The notes: generated by a model not told the origin, from the letters alone. A stretch of DNA of 64,000 nt from Struthidea cinerea (GCA_013397865.1 VZTI01003649.1:900340-964339); one strand, 5' to 3'. Shown: positions 52,271-64,000, counted from the first letter of the stretch. A program made the numbers and translations.

Positions 52271-55200
52271 TGGGAAAAGGAAGAAGCATCAAAAAATATT
52301 TTTGTCATCTTGCCACAACAATATTGTGTTGATCTAGACCTTTCACTTGCCCCAAAAAGAAAAACTGAATTTGGGACTTGTAGGATTCAGACAGACAGAA
52401 GATGTAGTTTTTCAGCGTAGGAAAACAACTTTTCTGCTGTGCAACAGTCCAGACATTCATATTTTGGTTCCTGCCTCTGGCTGAGAAGGTTTAAACCTGC
52501 ATCTCACCCTACCGAGAAAAGGGTGCCATTTTATTCTTTAAGGTGGGCTGCGGTAACGGCACTAGCAACCCCTCCTAGCAGTGCTCTTTTACTGAGCATA
52601 GAAAAACTCACTGGCAAAATGCCTGGAGACATATAGATTCTCAGTTAAGTGCTCTAATCACCAGGCTGGAGTCATTCTGCTTTTCCTGATCCCTAGCTTA
52701 ATTAGGATTTACACATGCCAAACAAAATGTAAGTGCTCCAAAAAAAAAAAAAGAGATCAGTTTCAGAAGAACCTCTTCTGTTTGTCAACACTAAACAGAA
52801 GATGGAATACTCAGATTTCAAATGCAGCTCTCACAGGATACAGGCAGCATATATTACACGGGGTGCCACCAGCTCTGCAATGCTCAGCTGCTGGGTGCGT
52901 GGCTCACCTAACACTGACCAGAGACAATGACAGCAAATTAAAGAGATTGTTTGAGTCCATATAGCAACCCAAAATTCTCCTCATGGCTGACACAGTGATG
53001 GTGCTTGCTTTCCAAGATGTCCAGTGTCAGTGCTGATTAGAGAACAGCACATGTCCTCTGACAGCAGTATCTGTACCACTCTTCTCTAAAAACGACAGGG
53101 CCATACAATCACCACAGGGAGAAGAGAGATCAGGGCTAAGTGTTTCACTCTTCAAACTCCAAGGAATAGGAAATAAAAGAAGAGTTAGGCTGGATATTAC
53201 AAAACGAAAAAACCCAAGATTAAATTCAGAGAGCAGAGCAGCTTCCTGTAGGAAGAAATAAAATCTTTATTATCTAAGGCATTTATGGTACAGTAGAAAA
53301 TGCTGCTCTCCTTACAGTATAAACATTCACTAGCCCTAAGGCAGTAGATTAGATGACCTACTGGGTTTTTTTTCTCACTTCCAGTTTCAGTGATCCCATT
53401 AAACCGCTGCAAAAGCATACAAGGCTATATCTGCTCCAAGACTGTAAGCGTAAGCTCGGACAGACAATACAGCTGAGGCAATAGCAAACTCAAGAATCCA
53501 AATCTTGTGCTAGCAAAACTTATCTTAACCCTTTAAAAATAAATTTAAAATCTGGCAATGTGCTAAGCATTAGCATTACAAGTTGGGCCAAAGGCAATTA
53601 AAAACATCCCCCAATTTTGCATGCCCATCTCATGACAGCTGTTTCATCATCTGCAGCCAAGACAGACTCGAAGACATTTGAAGAAACATGATTCTAAATT
53701 ATAACTACCCCCCCCCTCCCCAGTTCTCTGCAGTTTGAGCCCACCTACTGTACATTGCCTTTAACATATATTACAAGGGATGAAAAGAATGAAAGATACC
53801 AAACAAGGTGACTAGGCTTCACTATTTGAAAGAAACAGACTGGAGCAGCCCACACTTTGTGTCACCTAAACCATAGCTCTAGGCAGCATTTCTTAAAATC
53901 AGTAATTTGTAAGAAACTGAGATGGCTGTATATTTGTATGGCCCAGTGGGGAAATCTGGGGATAAAAGTTGGCAACCCAGTCTCCTAACGAGACCCTATA
54001 GCAAGTGAGCCTCAGAGCAATCAGTAAGGCTGAGTCAGATGAACCACATCTCCTTTTAGCTTGCTGTATAAACCACCTCTTATACAGCTCTTGAATTTTC
54101 CAGAAGATCATTTATTTTTCATTTGTAGCATGCACTCACAATAATTTTGTTTGAGGAACAGAATTAACTCAGAAACAATTGAAAAAAGTGGAAAAAGTCA
54201 GCTCACACAAGGAACGCTTCTGTGGACAAAATTCCACTTCACATCAGGCAGCTTCCTGACTAAACAATCAAAGTGATGGCCTTTACAACATGAAAGCCAG
54301 CCTACTTTGGCTCTGTCAGGCCAAGAAAGGGTAGAAGACAGACCCTCCTGCTCCCAAGTCCCTTTGCAACCTCTTAGCACTCACTCTTCTTTCCATCACA
54401 TCTATGAGGCTTGCTGTATTAGAAGGAAAGCTGGTCTCCAAGATAGGTAGGAGCCATTACTATAGATCTTAATATTAAACTATCACCTTCTATTGCTTTG
54501 TCAGCTGCTGGCTGTCCCAGAAGCTAACAAAAAATAGAAGCTGTGTCTTCTCTCCCCTGAAAGACATCCTTAAAGAAGGATACTGATACACATCATCTGA
54601 AGCTTCTGGATGATTCCCATGGACAGATCCTACACACACCACCACCCTGCTACAAAAACAGTTGGGAGGTGAAGCACAGGAGACTTGTTAAAACTGTGGT
54701 CTGGGCGATGCTGGCTGTCCTCCTGCCAAGAGCTCTTCACTCTGCAGCAAGAGAGTTTCACCCAACCTAGCACTGATTTCACCCTGCAGCTTGGAAGTGG
54801 CAGAGGAAGGTTAAGGGAACTGTCATGAATGCTCTCTAGCTAATCCAGAAATACCAGATGATGAGGCACTTCAATTGTATCACAATTTATCTGTTCAGGT
54901 GACTGGAATTATTCCAACAGCCATTCTAGGCATGTATGTTTCATAAAACATATGTAATAGTAGCATCTCCTATTCAAATCTTAAAGTAAACCCATGGCTT
55001 CTTAAAGCAATTTTGTTCTTTTATATTCCCTTTAATTTCTTCATTTCTCCCACCTCAGTTAAAATATCAGACAGAAACCATTTTTATTAAGAATCCCTAA
55101 CATTCCTCTTCAGATTCTCCAGTTTCTTCTCATTTCAATGACTCCGCATCACGATTTCACACTCATCTCCAATCTCAAATTTTACACCGTGACTTCACAT

Positions 55201-55788
55201 CTTCCTGCCTCCCCTTTTTCCACTCATGTTCATGATCTCTTCTTTCCTGTTTTTTAGGCTTGGGTCTTCCCTCATCCACTCCATTCCCCACAAAACAATC
55301 TCAACATTTTCTTGGGCCCAGACATAATTAAACTACTTTTAGTTGTGAAATAATCCAATAATTTCTCCATCAAAAAATATCCCCTGAAGAGAAGAATCTT
55401 GAATGCACTAGAAAAGAAGCCCCTTTTTGTATTTTTTGCAATTGCTTAGACCAAAACCACAGCCCAGATCTTTGAACAAAATGCATCAGTTCATATATCC
55501 ATGCTGAACAGCAAACAGAATAAAGATGAAAGATGGTTAAGATGAACTAACAGATTAAGAAATTAAGAGATTCCCCAGTTATGGTTTGTGGAAACAAGCA
55601 TCCTTCATCACACATTGATTATGGCCCTTTGGACACAAAAAAGGATCTTATCTGAAATTACTTTATAGTCTGGGCTGCAAGTGCCCCTAGCAGCTTGATA
55701 GCTAAATGAAGAAAGAATGAAGCAAGAATAGATGGTGACAAATTACAGACTAGTTAAAAGAAGTATTTCTTTTTAGATGGAACAATAC

Positions 55789-55869
55789 CTGAATTTCTTA
55801 TACTGGAGCTGTTCATTTTGGAATCTTTGATGACCAAGTGCTTAATCCAAAGGGTGGGTGCTGTGATTT
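55789..55869 (-). CDS. SMOC1: SMOC1 coding exon 7 (SMOC-specific domain)
   Basis: This 81-nt exon has acceptor tattctttcag and donor TTCAG|gtattg on the minus strand. It encodes EITAPTLWIKHLVIKDSK followed by MNSSSIRNS, the conserved core of the SMOC-specific region just before the second thyroglobulin domain. The NSS triplet is an N-glycosylation sequon; human SMOC1 has a sequon at the same place (NNT, from memory). The exon starts with two bases (AA) completing a Glu codon and ends with one base (G). A CR1 element ends only 67 bp upstream of the acceptor. The donor gtattg is weaker than the others in this gene. Confidence 0.95.
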
Positions 55870-55936
55870 CTGAAAGAATAAAAATAACAGCTTTAAATAA
55901 ACTGCAGCAACTAGTAAATTACACATTATTGTTACT

Positions 55937-56310
55937 CAGAATCATAGAATGGTTTGGGTTGGAAGGGACCTTCAAGATCATCTTTTGTGCCATGGGCAGG
56001 GACACCTTCCACTGGACCAGGTTGCTCCAAGCCCCGTCCAACTTGGCCTTGAACACTTCCAGGGATGGGGCATCCACAGCTTCTCTGGGCAACCTGTTCC
56101 AGTGCCTCACCACCCTCACAGTAAAGAATTTTTTCCTCATACCTAATCCAAACCTACTCTCAGTTTGAAGCCATCACCCCCTTGTCCTGTCACTACACGC
56201 TCTTGTAAGAAGTCCTTCTCCAGCTCTCTTGTAGGCTGGCTTCAGGGACTGGAAGGTGCTAGGAGGTGTCTTCTGAACAACCTCAACTCTTTCAGTCTCT
56301 CTTCATTGAA
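55937..56310 (-). mobile_element. CR1 LINE 3' fragment next to SMOC1 exon 7
   Basis: Minus orientation; the 3' terminus (cagaatcatagaatggtttg on the plus strand) starts 67 bp upstream of the exon 7 acceptor. The minus-strand frame 55919-56140 encodes the CR1 ORF2 C-terminus (VVRHWNRLPREAVDAPSLEV). Of the CR1 copies here it looks among the least diverged. Confidence 0.93.
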
Positions 56311-58744
56311 AACAAGATGTTGGCTACAATCATGCCTTAACTGATCTATCATCTCTGTACAGACAGGTTCATCCCCTGGTGAGGTCTTCCAACTCTTACG
56401 AACCACCATTTGTAAATCTTCCACAAGGTTCTCTCATTATCTTCCTGTTCCAGAAAGTACATCTCTCCTGGCAAAACATTTTTTTCCTCCCTCTACCCCC
56501 CACTTCCTACATTCTCAAGTCTAAAGCCTTTTTCCTCAAGACTCATAGATCACAAACATTGTATTGGGTGCTATAGTATATGCTGTTTCACCCAAAAGTA
56601 TAGATGAAATCCAGATTTTAAAAAGTCAATCCAGACCTTAAATACTGCTTTAACAGCCCAAGAAGGTCTGGCCACAGTCAGTTCCCTAAAACAAGCAACA
56701 ACAAAATCCGAAATAAATAGGCAGAGACATGAAGATATTTCTGGAAAGACTTGAAAGGAAGTCTGTTAAAGAAATAGGTTCTAGTTAGAAAAGCATGTCT
56801 GATGCACTAACCAAGACATCCAAACATAAATTTGTGGGAAAAAAGTGCTTAGAGCACCTCCTCTGAGGTGTTATAATCAACTTCAAAACACATCTGAACC
56901 TGCCCTAAGCCACAGAAATGACATAACCTCAGCATTTGATTAGAACTGAGCAAAGCAGTACTTGCTACCATGGGCTAGAGCACCTCAAGTGATATTTTCA
57001 GGACTGATATTTTCTGAAAAAATTTTCAGTCTCCACAAGAACACAACTTAAATAGTACATCCTGAGGTTTTTTTAAAGTTCCTCTAAGAACTTTTCACAT
57101 AAGTTTTCCTGCTCCCTTGCTGACATTTACATGGATCTGCTCAGCAAAGGAAGAAGCTGGCTGACTAAAGAGAAACTGATTATAAATTACAAGAACATGA
57201 AAAAAAAAGAAAATTAATTTCCCCTTCCTAAATGTTTTCAGCCACGGTGATTGGAGGCATTACAGTAATTGTGTTCAGGGCATTTTTTTACACAAAGAAG
57301 TATAAGCTGAACATTGTTAAACAAAATTTACTACTGCTGGAATATCAAAAACTGCCTTATCTGCCAGTTTCACTACACTATTTTATCAACATTCAGCCAT
57401 CATGTACTTCTACAAATACCTATACCTACATGCTTTGGTTTATGGACTATTTCACCTTTTGTGCTTCTCCCCTTCCTAGCTCTTACCCAACGTTCAATTT
57501 GAGGTAGTTCTCCTCAAAAGGGGCTTAAACTTCTAAATCTGGGATGAAATTTAGCTCTGAACCTGCACCATATGGACCATGTATGTCTACAAATGAAAAA
57601 GGAGGGACAATCAAAGTCAATAGATGCTGAAGAATGGATGAAGGCCTTTAGAAATACAATGGTGTACATCTTTCAGTGAGGTTGAAAGGTGCACAAAGAG
57701 GAATTCTGTGAAAAAAAGAGAAAGAAAAAGAAAAGGAAATTAATTCCTTGGAATCTACCATAAAAATCTATTTTCAATCCAGGTAACCTGGGCATTTTTT
57801 TTTTTGATTACAGACACATCTGAACAACAGATCTGTGGAAAGAGTAGATTCCCACCAAATTATGAGGTGAAATTTAGCAAAAAGAAGAGATGTTTACAGA
57901 AGATATCTTTAGGAAATCATTACACCTTGCACATGGAAACTAAATAGATGGAGAAAACAAAATAACAGAGCCTGGAAGTGCAGTAGGGAGTACAATTTTT
58001 TAAAACTATACCAAGGACATTAATAAAACACTCTTCAGCAGAGGAGAATCTTGTCTTAAGAAAAGATTCACTATAAGCATCTCTAAGAGCTGCATTATAA
58101 TAATATGAAATAATTTTTAGAGAGATGGCTGTGTTATGATTCAAACCTTGGATGGGAGAATTTAAGTTATCTGATTTACATTATCTCTGGCACTGCTCTG
58201 TTATGCCCTCAGGGAGGATGGTAGGGAGTGGGAGGGGAACTTATGCAGGAAATGTGAATTTTCATTATCCTCTAATGTAGATGAAAACATGAGAAAGGTG
58301 AACCTTCATCTTAGAGATGTTGAAGTCCAAAAGGTATCACACATTTCAGGGGCAGCTGAGTGTATGTAATGCCCTTTGAAAAAAAGTCAGCCCCTAGTGT
58401 ACGGAAGGTAGGCAACCAAAGGCAAAAAATGAAAAAAAAATCTCCATTGTTATTGTCCATTCAGGTTGATACCAGCTCCACCCTGGCCGCCTGACTTTGA
58501 ATATATATGTTTACAGAAACTCACCAGTTCTCGAATTCAGTGAAGTGGAATGGGATCTGAACTTTAACCCCTTTGAACATCTATGAAGATTTCAGACCTC
58601 ACAGGTGAACGGACAACTGTTTTGCCCTGTTCTGTCATTTGTGTCAGACACCAAGTACAAGCCGCTCCTCAGGAAGACCTACTCAAGACACTGGGAGAGT
58701 CTTCTAGTGAAGTATCACACATGTTTGCTCAGATAGAATCAAGG

Positions 58745-58935
58745 GATTGTTCAGGATGACATCCTGAGGTTTCTAGTCCAACCTTCTGCTCCAGACAGGG
58801 TCATCTACAAGAACAGACCAGGTTGCTCAGGACTTTAGAATCACAGGATATCCTGAGCTAGAAGGGACCCACAAGAATCACTGAAGTCCAACTCCTCGTG
58901 CTGCACAGGATGCCCCAAGAATCACACCATTAATT
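58745..58935 (-). mobile_element. Two adjoining CR1 3' fragments
   Basis: 58745-58835 resembles an older CR1 3' segment (ctagtccaaccttctgctcc, accaggttgctcagga). At about 58837 a new CR1 3' end starts (agaatcacaggatatcctga, then agaagggaccc) and runs to about 58935. Both are in minus orientation. The junction suggests one inserted beside or into the other. Confidence 0.7.
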
Positions 58936-60289
58936 GTTTATTGTTACAGCCACCACTGAAATCTCCTTAGTCCTGCTTTACTAATAGAGATGACAAAATA
59001 TAGAGTGACAAACTTAGAAGAGATTATCCATTGATGCATAGCCTGATTAACCTGCCTGTCAGTCTCCTCTCCAGAATCACAAGGGACACTGCAAATACAA
59101 CAGGAAGCCATTGAATTAGTCATTCTCTCTCAAAGTCGAGGAGATAAGGTCTTGAATAATATATTGCAACGTTTGTGAGAGCAATCTTTCATCATACAGT
59201 CCAAGCTCCTTTATCAGACTTGAGTTCACCTACAAATCAATGTGAAGGTTTTTGATTGAAAATGTTTTTCATAGAAGATAGGATAACACTTTTTTTCAGA
59301 TTCTGCCTGTCACCAGAAGAACCAGAAAAGGTGTGTTCACTACACCACTTCAAGAGCCTTGTCCAGTTCTATTTGAATGACCAAAACATTGAAACTCTCC
59401 TAGAAGGAGCTTCTGAACAGGCTGCATTAACCACATCATCTCACTCCTGCATTCTACTAGTGCATTCTTTCCTTTAAATATCTATGGGCACCCTCTCAGG
59501 AGAAAACTTAAAGGTCAGAAATTTGTGACTGCCAACAGCAGTTTAATACAGTATCAGCTTACTGCCAGGAGGAACTTACTTTTGATGTAAAGAAGAGAGA
59601 GCCAGCATAGCTTCAGTCTCCTTTGTTTATCTGAGATTGTTTTTTCTCTGAGAGCTTTTCTTGCTGTTTCTCAAAGCTCACAGTAAGATTGTTACAAATC
59701 TACGATCACTAAATATGAAGTGATAGGACTACAGCATCTTGCCATTAAATAAGCTTATTTTAGCAACAATAAAACCCCACCACAGCACATGTTTTTACAA
59801 GAAGGCAGGAAATGTACTCTTGCTCAGTAGTCTCCATTTCCGCCTTTGATCCAGTTTAAAAAATGCATGAAGTACAGAGATCCCCTATGAAAATGTATAG
59901 GCTTTCCCTCAGTGCCTTATGCTTCACAATTTCAGATGGGTCACAGAGTGGTTCATACTTCAGCCCATAGCTTCACTATAATGGTTGTGGGCTTAAACCT
60001 GTAGGAAACAGGCACTACTTCCAAGCAATATGCAAGATATAAGCAGCTGCCATTAGGCCCATTCACTACCAAAGGACCACTATTCCCCCTGGTATTTATG
60101 TTTGTATGTGTAAAAGGCTTGAACCCTCTGTGATGACAGCCATTTTATCCTTGTTTAAAGGCTTCCAATAGACTAAGGTCCGATATTCCCTCTCCAAAAT
60201 AATACAATTGCAAGATTGCCTATTTGAGAAGGAAACTGCCTGGGTGGGCCATGAATTAAGTGGGCCCAGGACAATGACTTCATTCGCTT

Positions 60290-60470
60290 AAATAGTACGT
60301 GCGTCAATGAAAGCATTTGCTAAATAAAGAAACCTCCCAGCAATTTTCTTCCAAGTCAACATTCACAAGCTGCGGTTTAGCATTACCCTTCCTTTTGTGA
60401 AGCTGTAACACATTGCAGAGGTTATGAAACTCCCAGCATTAGTGTAATGAAAGTGGAGATAGTAAGGGGG
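60290..60470. promoter_or_regulatory. Possible conserved non-coding element
   Basis: AT-rich sequence with several retained CpG (ttcgcttaaatagtacgtgc), TAAT-type homeodomain cores and a RUNX-like TGCGGTTT near 60372-60379. These are suggestive only; conservation could not be checked. Confidence 0.2.
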
Positions 60471-60786
60471 TAAGGACAGCCTAAAGGAAGTGGCCACTTC
60501 CGATTTGATGCACCTTTTTTTTACTTGCAGTGACACGCTTTTTCCTCCAAGATTACACCAGGAGTCTGATCAACTGGTGTTATTGTTGGATTCTAGAAAA
60601 GTGGGGAGGATGTAAAAGGATTAGGGAAAATGCCTGAGGTCCCAATGGCACTCTAAAATTTAGATAACTTATGAGATTCACTGGCTTGTCTGCTTTGCAG
60701 GATAAAGAAAGCATTTGAACCATAAATCCTAGAGAAAAGGGAGAGGGAAATAGCTTTTTTGTTGTTATTTTAAGGAATGTTCTTAC

Positions 60787-60843
60787 CTTCTCCATCGAAA
60801 ATAGGTTGGGTTTCCATGGTAGGCGTTGGCTTCAAACCATCAT
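60787..60843 (-). CDS. SMOC1: SMOC1 coding exon 6 (linker)
   Basis: This 57-nt exon is bounded by an acceptor reading ctcaattcag on the minus strand and a donor AAG|gtaaga. It begins with two bases of a split codon and ends with one, and encodes DDGLKPTPTMETQPIFDGE. That matches the acidic, threonine/proline-rich part of the SMOC1-specific linker between the two thyroglobulin domains (human, from memory: DDGSKPTPTMETQPVFDGD). Its final G joins AA at the start of the next exon to make the Glu of the EITAP motif. The preceding exon, ending in the G that completes the first Asp, was not found before the window end. Confidence 0.93.
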
Positions 60844-63800
60844 CTGAATTGAGGGTTAAAAAGAATCGAAAAGAAACTACCATTATTGAGGTAAATACTA
60901 TCTACTCTCCAGTACTGTTGAATGATTGGGATTTGTACATGGCCCGGCCAAGTCCAGAAGAGAGAGAAGACAGACAGAACAAAATCATTTTATGCTAAAA
61001 GCAGTAACATTTTACATAAAACATGCATCAAGCCTTTTCAGTACACTTAAAAAGCCTCCCCCTCCCTCCACAAACCACTGGTGTTTATCACCTGGTAGTC
61101 TCCCCAAAAGGCAATTAATTGCCTTTTTATTTTCAGGTCAGTTTAGTTTTACACAGACCATTTCCTGAGACAGCAACAGTTCTGGAGATTGCTGTCCTAT
61201 TGTGCCTTTCTCCTCATTCCTCTTGTTCAAAAGAAAAACTCTTCTCAAACTTACCTGTGCAGAACCTGGCACCAGCATTTAGTGCAGAGCTGTTAGAAAG
61301 GGATGGTCAAAAGCAAATCTTTTTTCTTACAATGACTGCATCAAGGTGTTCTCTAATTGCAATGTGGTGGTAATGTCTTCTAATGGCAAAATTGTGGAAA
61401 AATAATTTCTCTTACATTAAATTTTGGTTTAGTTGAGTCTGTTTCACCCATGACTGTATTTGTTGAGTGATCTCTCCTGCACCTTATCTTTGATGCATTT
61501 TCTCCCCCATACAGTTCCAGAGCAGAGAGATAAGAGTACCTTTGGTAGGCGCCTAGCATCTAGCCAGGGTCAACCTACTACACCTAGAATTGGTTTTTTT
61601 TTCCTGTTTGAAATATAGTGACTTAAAACTTCCAATTTCTAGTAACTATTCTTCGCATGTGTTATGGGCAAGAATGACACTAGGCAGCAAAGTGGGCAGT
61701 AACCTAAAATGTAAAGTTACACAGTGGAAAACCTGTTGGAGGGAGGAGTCCATGCCAGAAAAGCCAGGCTTGCCTCTACCTCCATGACTATCAGATGCAC
61801 AGGGCAAACACTCTCTGGAGGAACGGTACAAGGAACAGTCCTTCCTAGAAGTAGCAATAATTGCCCATATCCTTCTCTTAGATCAGTTCCATTTACAAAA
61901 GTAAGAGACCATTGAAAGGGGAAGGGAAGGGCAGAGATGGAAAACAGAAGCTTGTAGATTTTTTCCACCCGTACCTGTATTTGCACTTTTTCAAGTGAGG
62001 AAAAGCTTGAACACCTCTTCCACAATTCATTAATTTTATGCATTTCCACACAAAGTAGTCTAATTCACAGAAAGCAAAAACATGCTGATAATTCCATTTC
62101 AGCCTCGGAGATCCACTGAAGTAAAGGACATTGACAGAAATGAGAGACTCCCTGCTGTCGTTTTCCCTCTTCATCATTGTATTTGGTTTTATGCTTAACT
62201 GCAAGCATAAAAAATACTTGGAAGAAAAAATACTTACCATTCCTCAGTCAGCTCTTGTTCTGAGCTTTCCTGTTATTGGGCATTATCAGTAACCTGGATA
62301 GGCAGTATTTATTTTTTTTAAAGTTTGAGCAACTGACTTGGAAAAAATTCCTGAATATTGCTTAAATTACAAGGAGGAAGGTTTTACCCTTTAAATACTC
62401 TTTGGACAGAAGTAAATAGCTGATCTTCACTTTTTATGTTAGAATAGGTTGCTCTGCTTCTGCAAGATTCCAGGAGCCACCGCTATGGCTTGTTATTTAT
62501 TTAGGATGTCACTTTACACTATAACGAAGCAGTGAACAGTATGTAATTAGCATGATTGGCTTTACAGATTGAGAAACCAACACAAAACTGCTGAAGACAC
62601 TCATAGAACAACTAGAAAGGTGAATAATTCTCAAGTTATACAAAACAGGAAGAGACCTGGCGTTAAAAAAAACGACCAGTACAATAATAAGTTTCTTCTT
62701 ATTGTTCTCATGAACGCTTCTGCACCAAGTAATCACAAAATTGCTTTTCAGATTCAAAGCAGCAACCCGGAAGCCAACAATGGGGGAAAATTAGAAGTGG
62801 ATCTGAGCCACAGCACTTGATCCAAATCATTATTTGAAATTTGGCAGAACACAGGATGTTTCAGGTTCAGGGGGGTTCTTTCACATTCATGTATGTGCAA
62901 GGAACACGGCAGCAATTACAATTTGTCAAATACATTCTTCTTAAAGAAAGAGAATTTTGCAGCAGCTTTTGTATGAAGTTAGCCATTAAGCTACTGGAGA
63001 GTATTAAATAAACCCCTCAGTTCAAAGCTACTGTTTAAGATAATCTCAGTAAAATGGCTCAATGAATTACACAATCATTTCCTTACTGGATTACTAAGGC
63101 TAAATTGTCACTCAGTCCACATCGTAGCAGCACCCAGTACAGTATTAAGGGTTTTGCAAATAGAGAGAAGTATAATTACTCCCCGGTTGTTCAAGCAAGT
63201 ACTGTTCTTTCATCACACATACAAGAAAAAATGCAATAGACAAGAGCCCTGTAATTACATTCACCATATTTCAAAAATCAAAAGGAAGGGATATTTCTGA
63301 TTATTTTTTAAAGGTCATGAAATAGTCACATAAAAGACAAAAATTGCACTTCATTAAAAACACCATGCTCATTTCCCAGCTGCCAGCTTCTTACTCTGAG
63401 ACTACTAAATTTTTTTCTTAAACTGGAGAACTCTCAGTAAGTCTCAGTATTCCAAATTAACTTATGACAAAAAGTTTCACTGCTGTTCCCTTTCAGCAGA
63501 AAAACCACCCTAATACTTGCCTACTCTTATTTGATTTTTCCTCTCACTCAATACTCCGTTTGTCACACTGAACATTTGTTCCACTGGCCTGATTGCTCCT
63601 TGCAAACAAGGAGTAAGTTCTATTTTACATACCTGAAATTTTAACAAACATTTTGTATTCCTTAAGTAAGTATTTCAATACAGAAAAAAACCCTGAACTA
63701 TTCCAGAGGCCTAAGGTCTCCTGTGATAATACATGAGAAGTACAGAATACTGCTACTTCGGGTACCAAGGTAATGAAGTATGTTCACTGGGTACAGTCTT

Positions 63801-64000
63801 CTCCTTTCTTCAAAGAGCTGTTAAATTCCACACTTTCAAAGGAGGCATGTCACTGCAATATTTCCTTATACACAGCATGTCACAGAGAGATTAAAGAGAT
63901 CAAGTGTTACTTCCTAATCCCTCTAGATAGCAATGCTTCCAGATCAGGAACTCATGTAATTCAGAACCACATTCCTTGGTTGAAGAATATATTCAGAGCC
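60844..64000 (-). other. SMOC1: SMOC1 intron 5 (partial, runs off the window)
   Basis: At least 3.2 kb upstream of exon 6. No sequence matching the expected preceding exon (end of thyroglobulin domain 1, Pro-Val-Cys-Ser-Gly region) was found, so it is probably beyond 64000. No repeat family was recognised. Confidence 0.8.

Larger units (their letters stand above)
38640..55788 (-). other. SMOC1: SMOC1 intron 7
   Basis: A 17.1-kb intron, the largest in the window; donor gtattg, acceptor cttccag. It contains a CR1 remnant near 45600-45770, a CR1 3' end at 47867-48153, a C14 tract at 47771-47784, a TC-rich tract near 43283-43302, a C-rich tract at 53708-53720 and A tracts near 40600-40640, 45783-45797, 52020 and 52740. 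There is an alternating purine-pyrimidine stretch near 52241-52270. A 121-codon plus-strand frame at 51706-52071 overlaps a 159-codon minus-strand frame (51813-52292); neither is recognised. No exon was found in the remainder. Confidence 0.85.
55870..60786 (-). other. SMOC1: SMOC1 intron 6
   Basis: A 4.9-kb intron with donor gtaaga and acceptor tattctttcag. It carries a CR1 copy at 55937-56310, two adjoining CR1 fragments at 58745-58935, a purine-rich run at 57709-57740 and a T tract at 57797-57806. A stretch near 60290-60470 has a cluster of CpG and a RUNX-like site. The rest is unremarkable. Confidence 0.9.
10270..64000 (-). other. SMOC1: SMOC1 gene, 3' part (exons 6-12 by 12-exon numbering)
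   Basis: SMOC1 is a secreted matricellular protein of basement membranes that modulates BMP signalling; in mammals its loss causes eye and limb malformation (established knowledge). Seven exons on the minus strand join in one frame (785 coding nt, about 260 residues plus stop) and encode, in order, part of the SMOC linker, the second thyroglobulin type-1 domain and the EC domain with two EF-hands. SMOC1 rather than SMOC2 is favoured by stretches such as SSNDINKRELKPFKRYVKKK and CARRFTDYCDLNKDK, which match SMOC1 as I remember it. The 5' part of the gene (signal peptide, Kazal-like domain, first thyroglobulin domain) is not in the window. The lower boundary rests on a predicted poly(A) site and is uncertain. 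Confidence 0.95.

Noticed and set aside
62240..62271. 32-nt exon-like segment between an AG and gtaagt on the minus strand
   Set aside because: Its length does not keep a usable phase with exon 6 and its translation does not resemble SMOC1.
1..64000. Bacterial-style features such as operons, ribosome binding sites, CRISPR arrays or insertion sequences
   Set aside because: Spliced vertebrate gene structure and avian retroelements fill the window; nothing supports prokaryotic origin.

Overview
The window is vertebrate nuclear DNA, most likely from a passerine bird. It is AT-rich and intron-dominated, with CR1 LINE fragments carrying the ATTCTATG-type 3' end that is typical of birds. It also holds one tRNA-Ile-derived SINE with a CR1-like tail, which matches what is known of passerine TguSINE1 elements. 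There are no operons, CRISPR arrays or bacterial features. Almost all the short open frames are chance or repeat-derived.

The only protein-coding gene I can support is SMOC1 (SPARC-related modular calcium-binding protein 1), on the minus strand. Seven consecutive coding exons run from high to low coordinate: 60787-60843, 55789-55869, 38447-38639, 37311-37393, 33476-33581, 22797-23044 and 13753-13769. All have canonical GT/AG splice sites and compatible phases. Spliced, they give about 260 C-terminal residues in one frame: part of the SMOC-specific linker, the second thyroglobulin type-1 domain, and the extracellular calcium-binding (EC) domain with its two EF-hands. They correspond to exons 6-12 if the gene has 12 exons, as I recall for human. 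The signal peptide, follistatin/Kazal domain and first thyroglobulin domain lie beyond 64000. The 3' UTR probably runs to a poly(A) signal at 10290-10295.

Layout: 1-10270 is intergenic and may begin with the tail of the 3' UTR of the plus-strand neighbour. It contains a striking, nearly perfect 131-bp inverted repeat (7443-7573 and 7889-8019). 10270-13769 is the last exon. 13770-64000 is introns and exons, with CR1 copies at 20.1, 30.6, 35.6, (45.6), 47.9, 55.9 and 58.8 kb and the SINE at 37.46-37.60 kb. Two assembly gaps (20520-20574, 31050-31107) fall at the equivalent place in two CR1 copies.

Most worth a second look: the inverted repeat; the NAGNAG acceptor that can add or drop one residue near the SMOC1 C-terminus; the SINE and the CR1 that each lie about 65 bp upstream of an exon acceptor; and an unexplained stretch near 17.3-17.7 kb with undepleted CpG and a long interrupted open frame.
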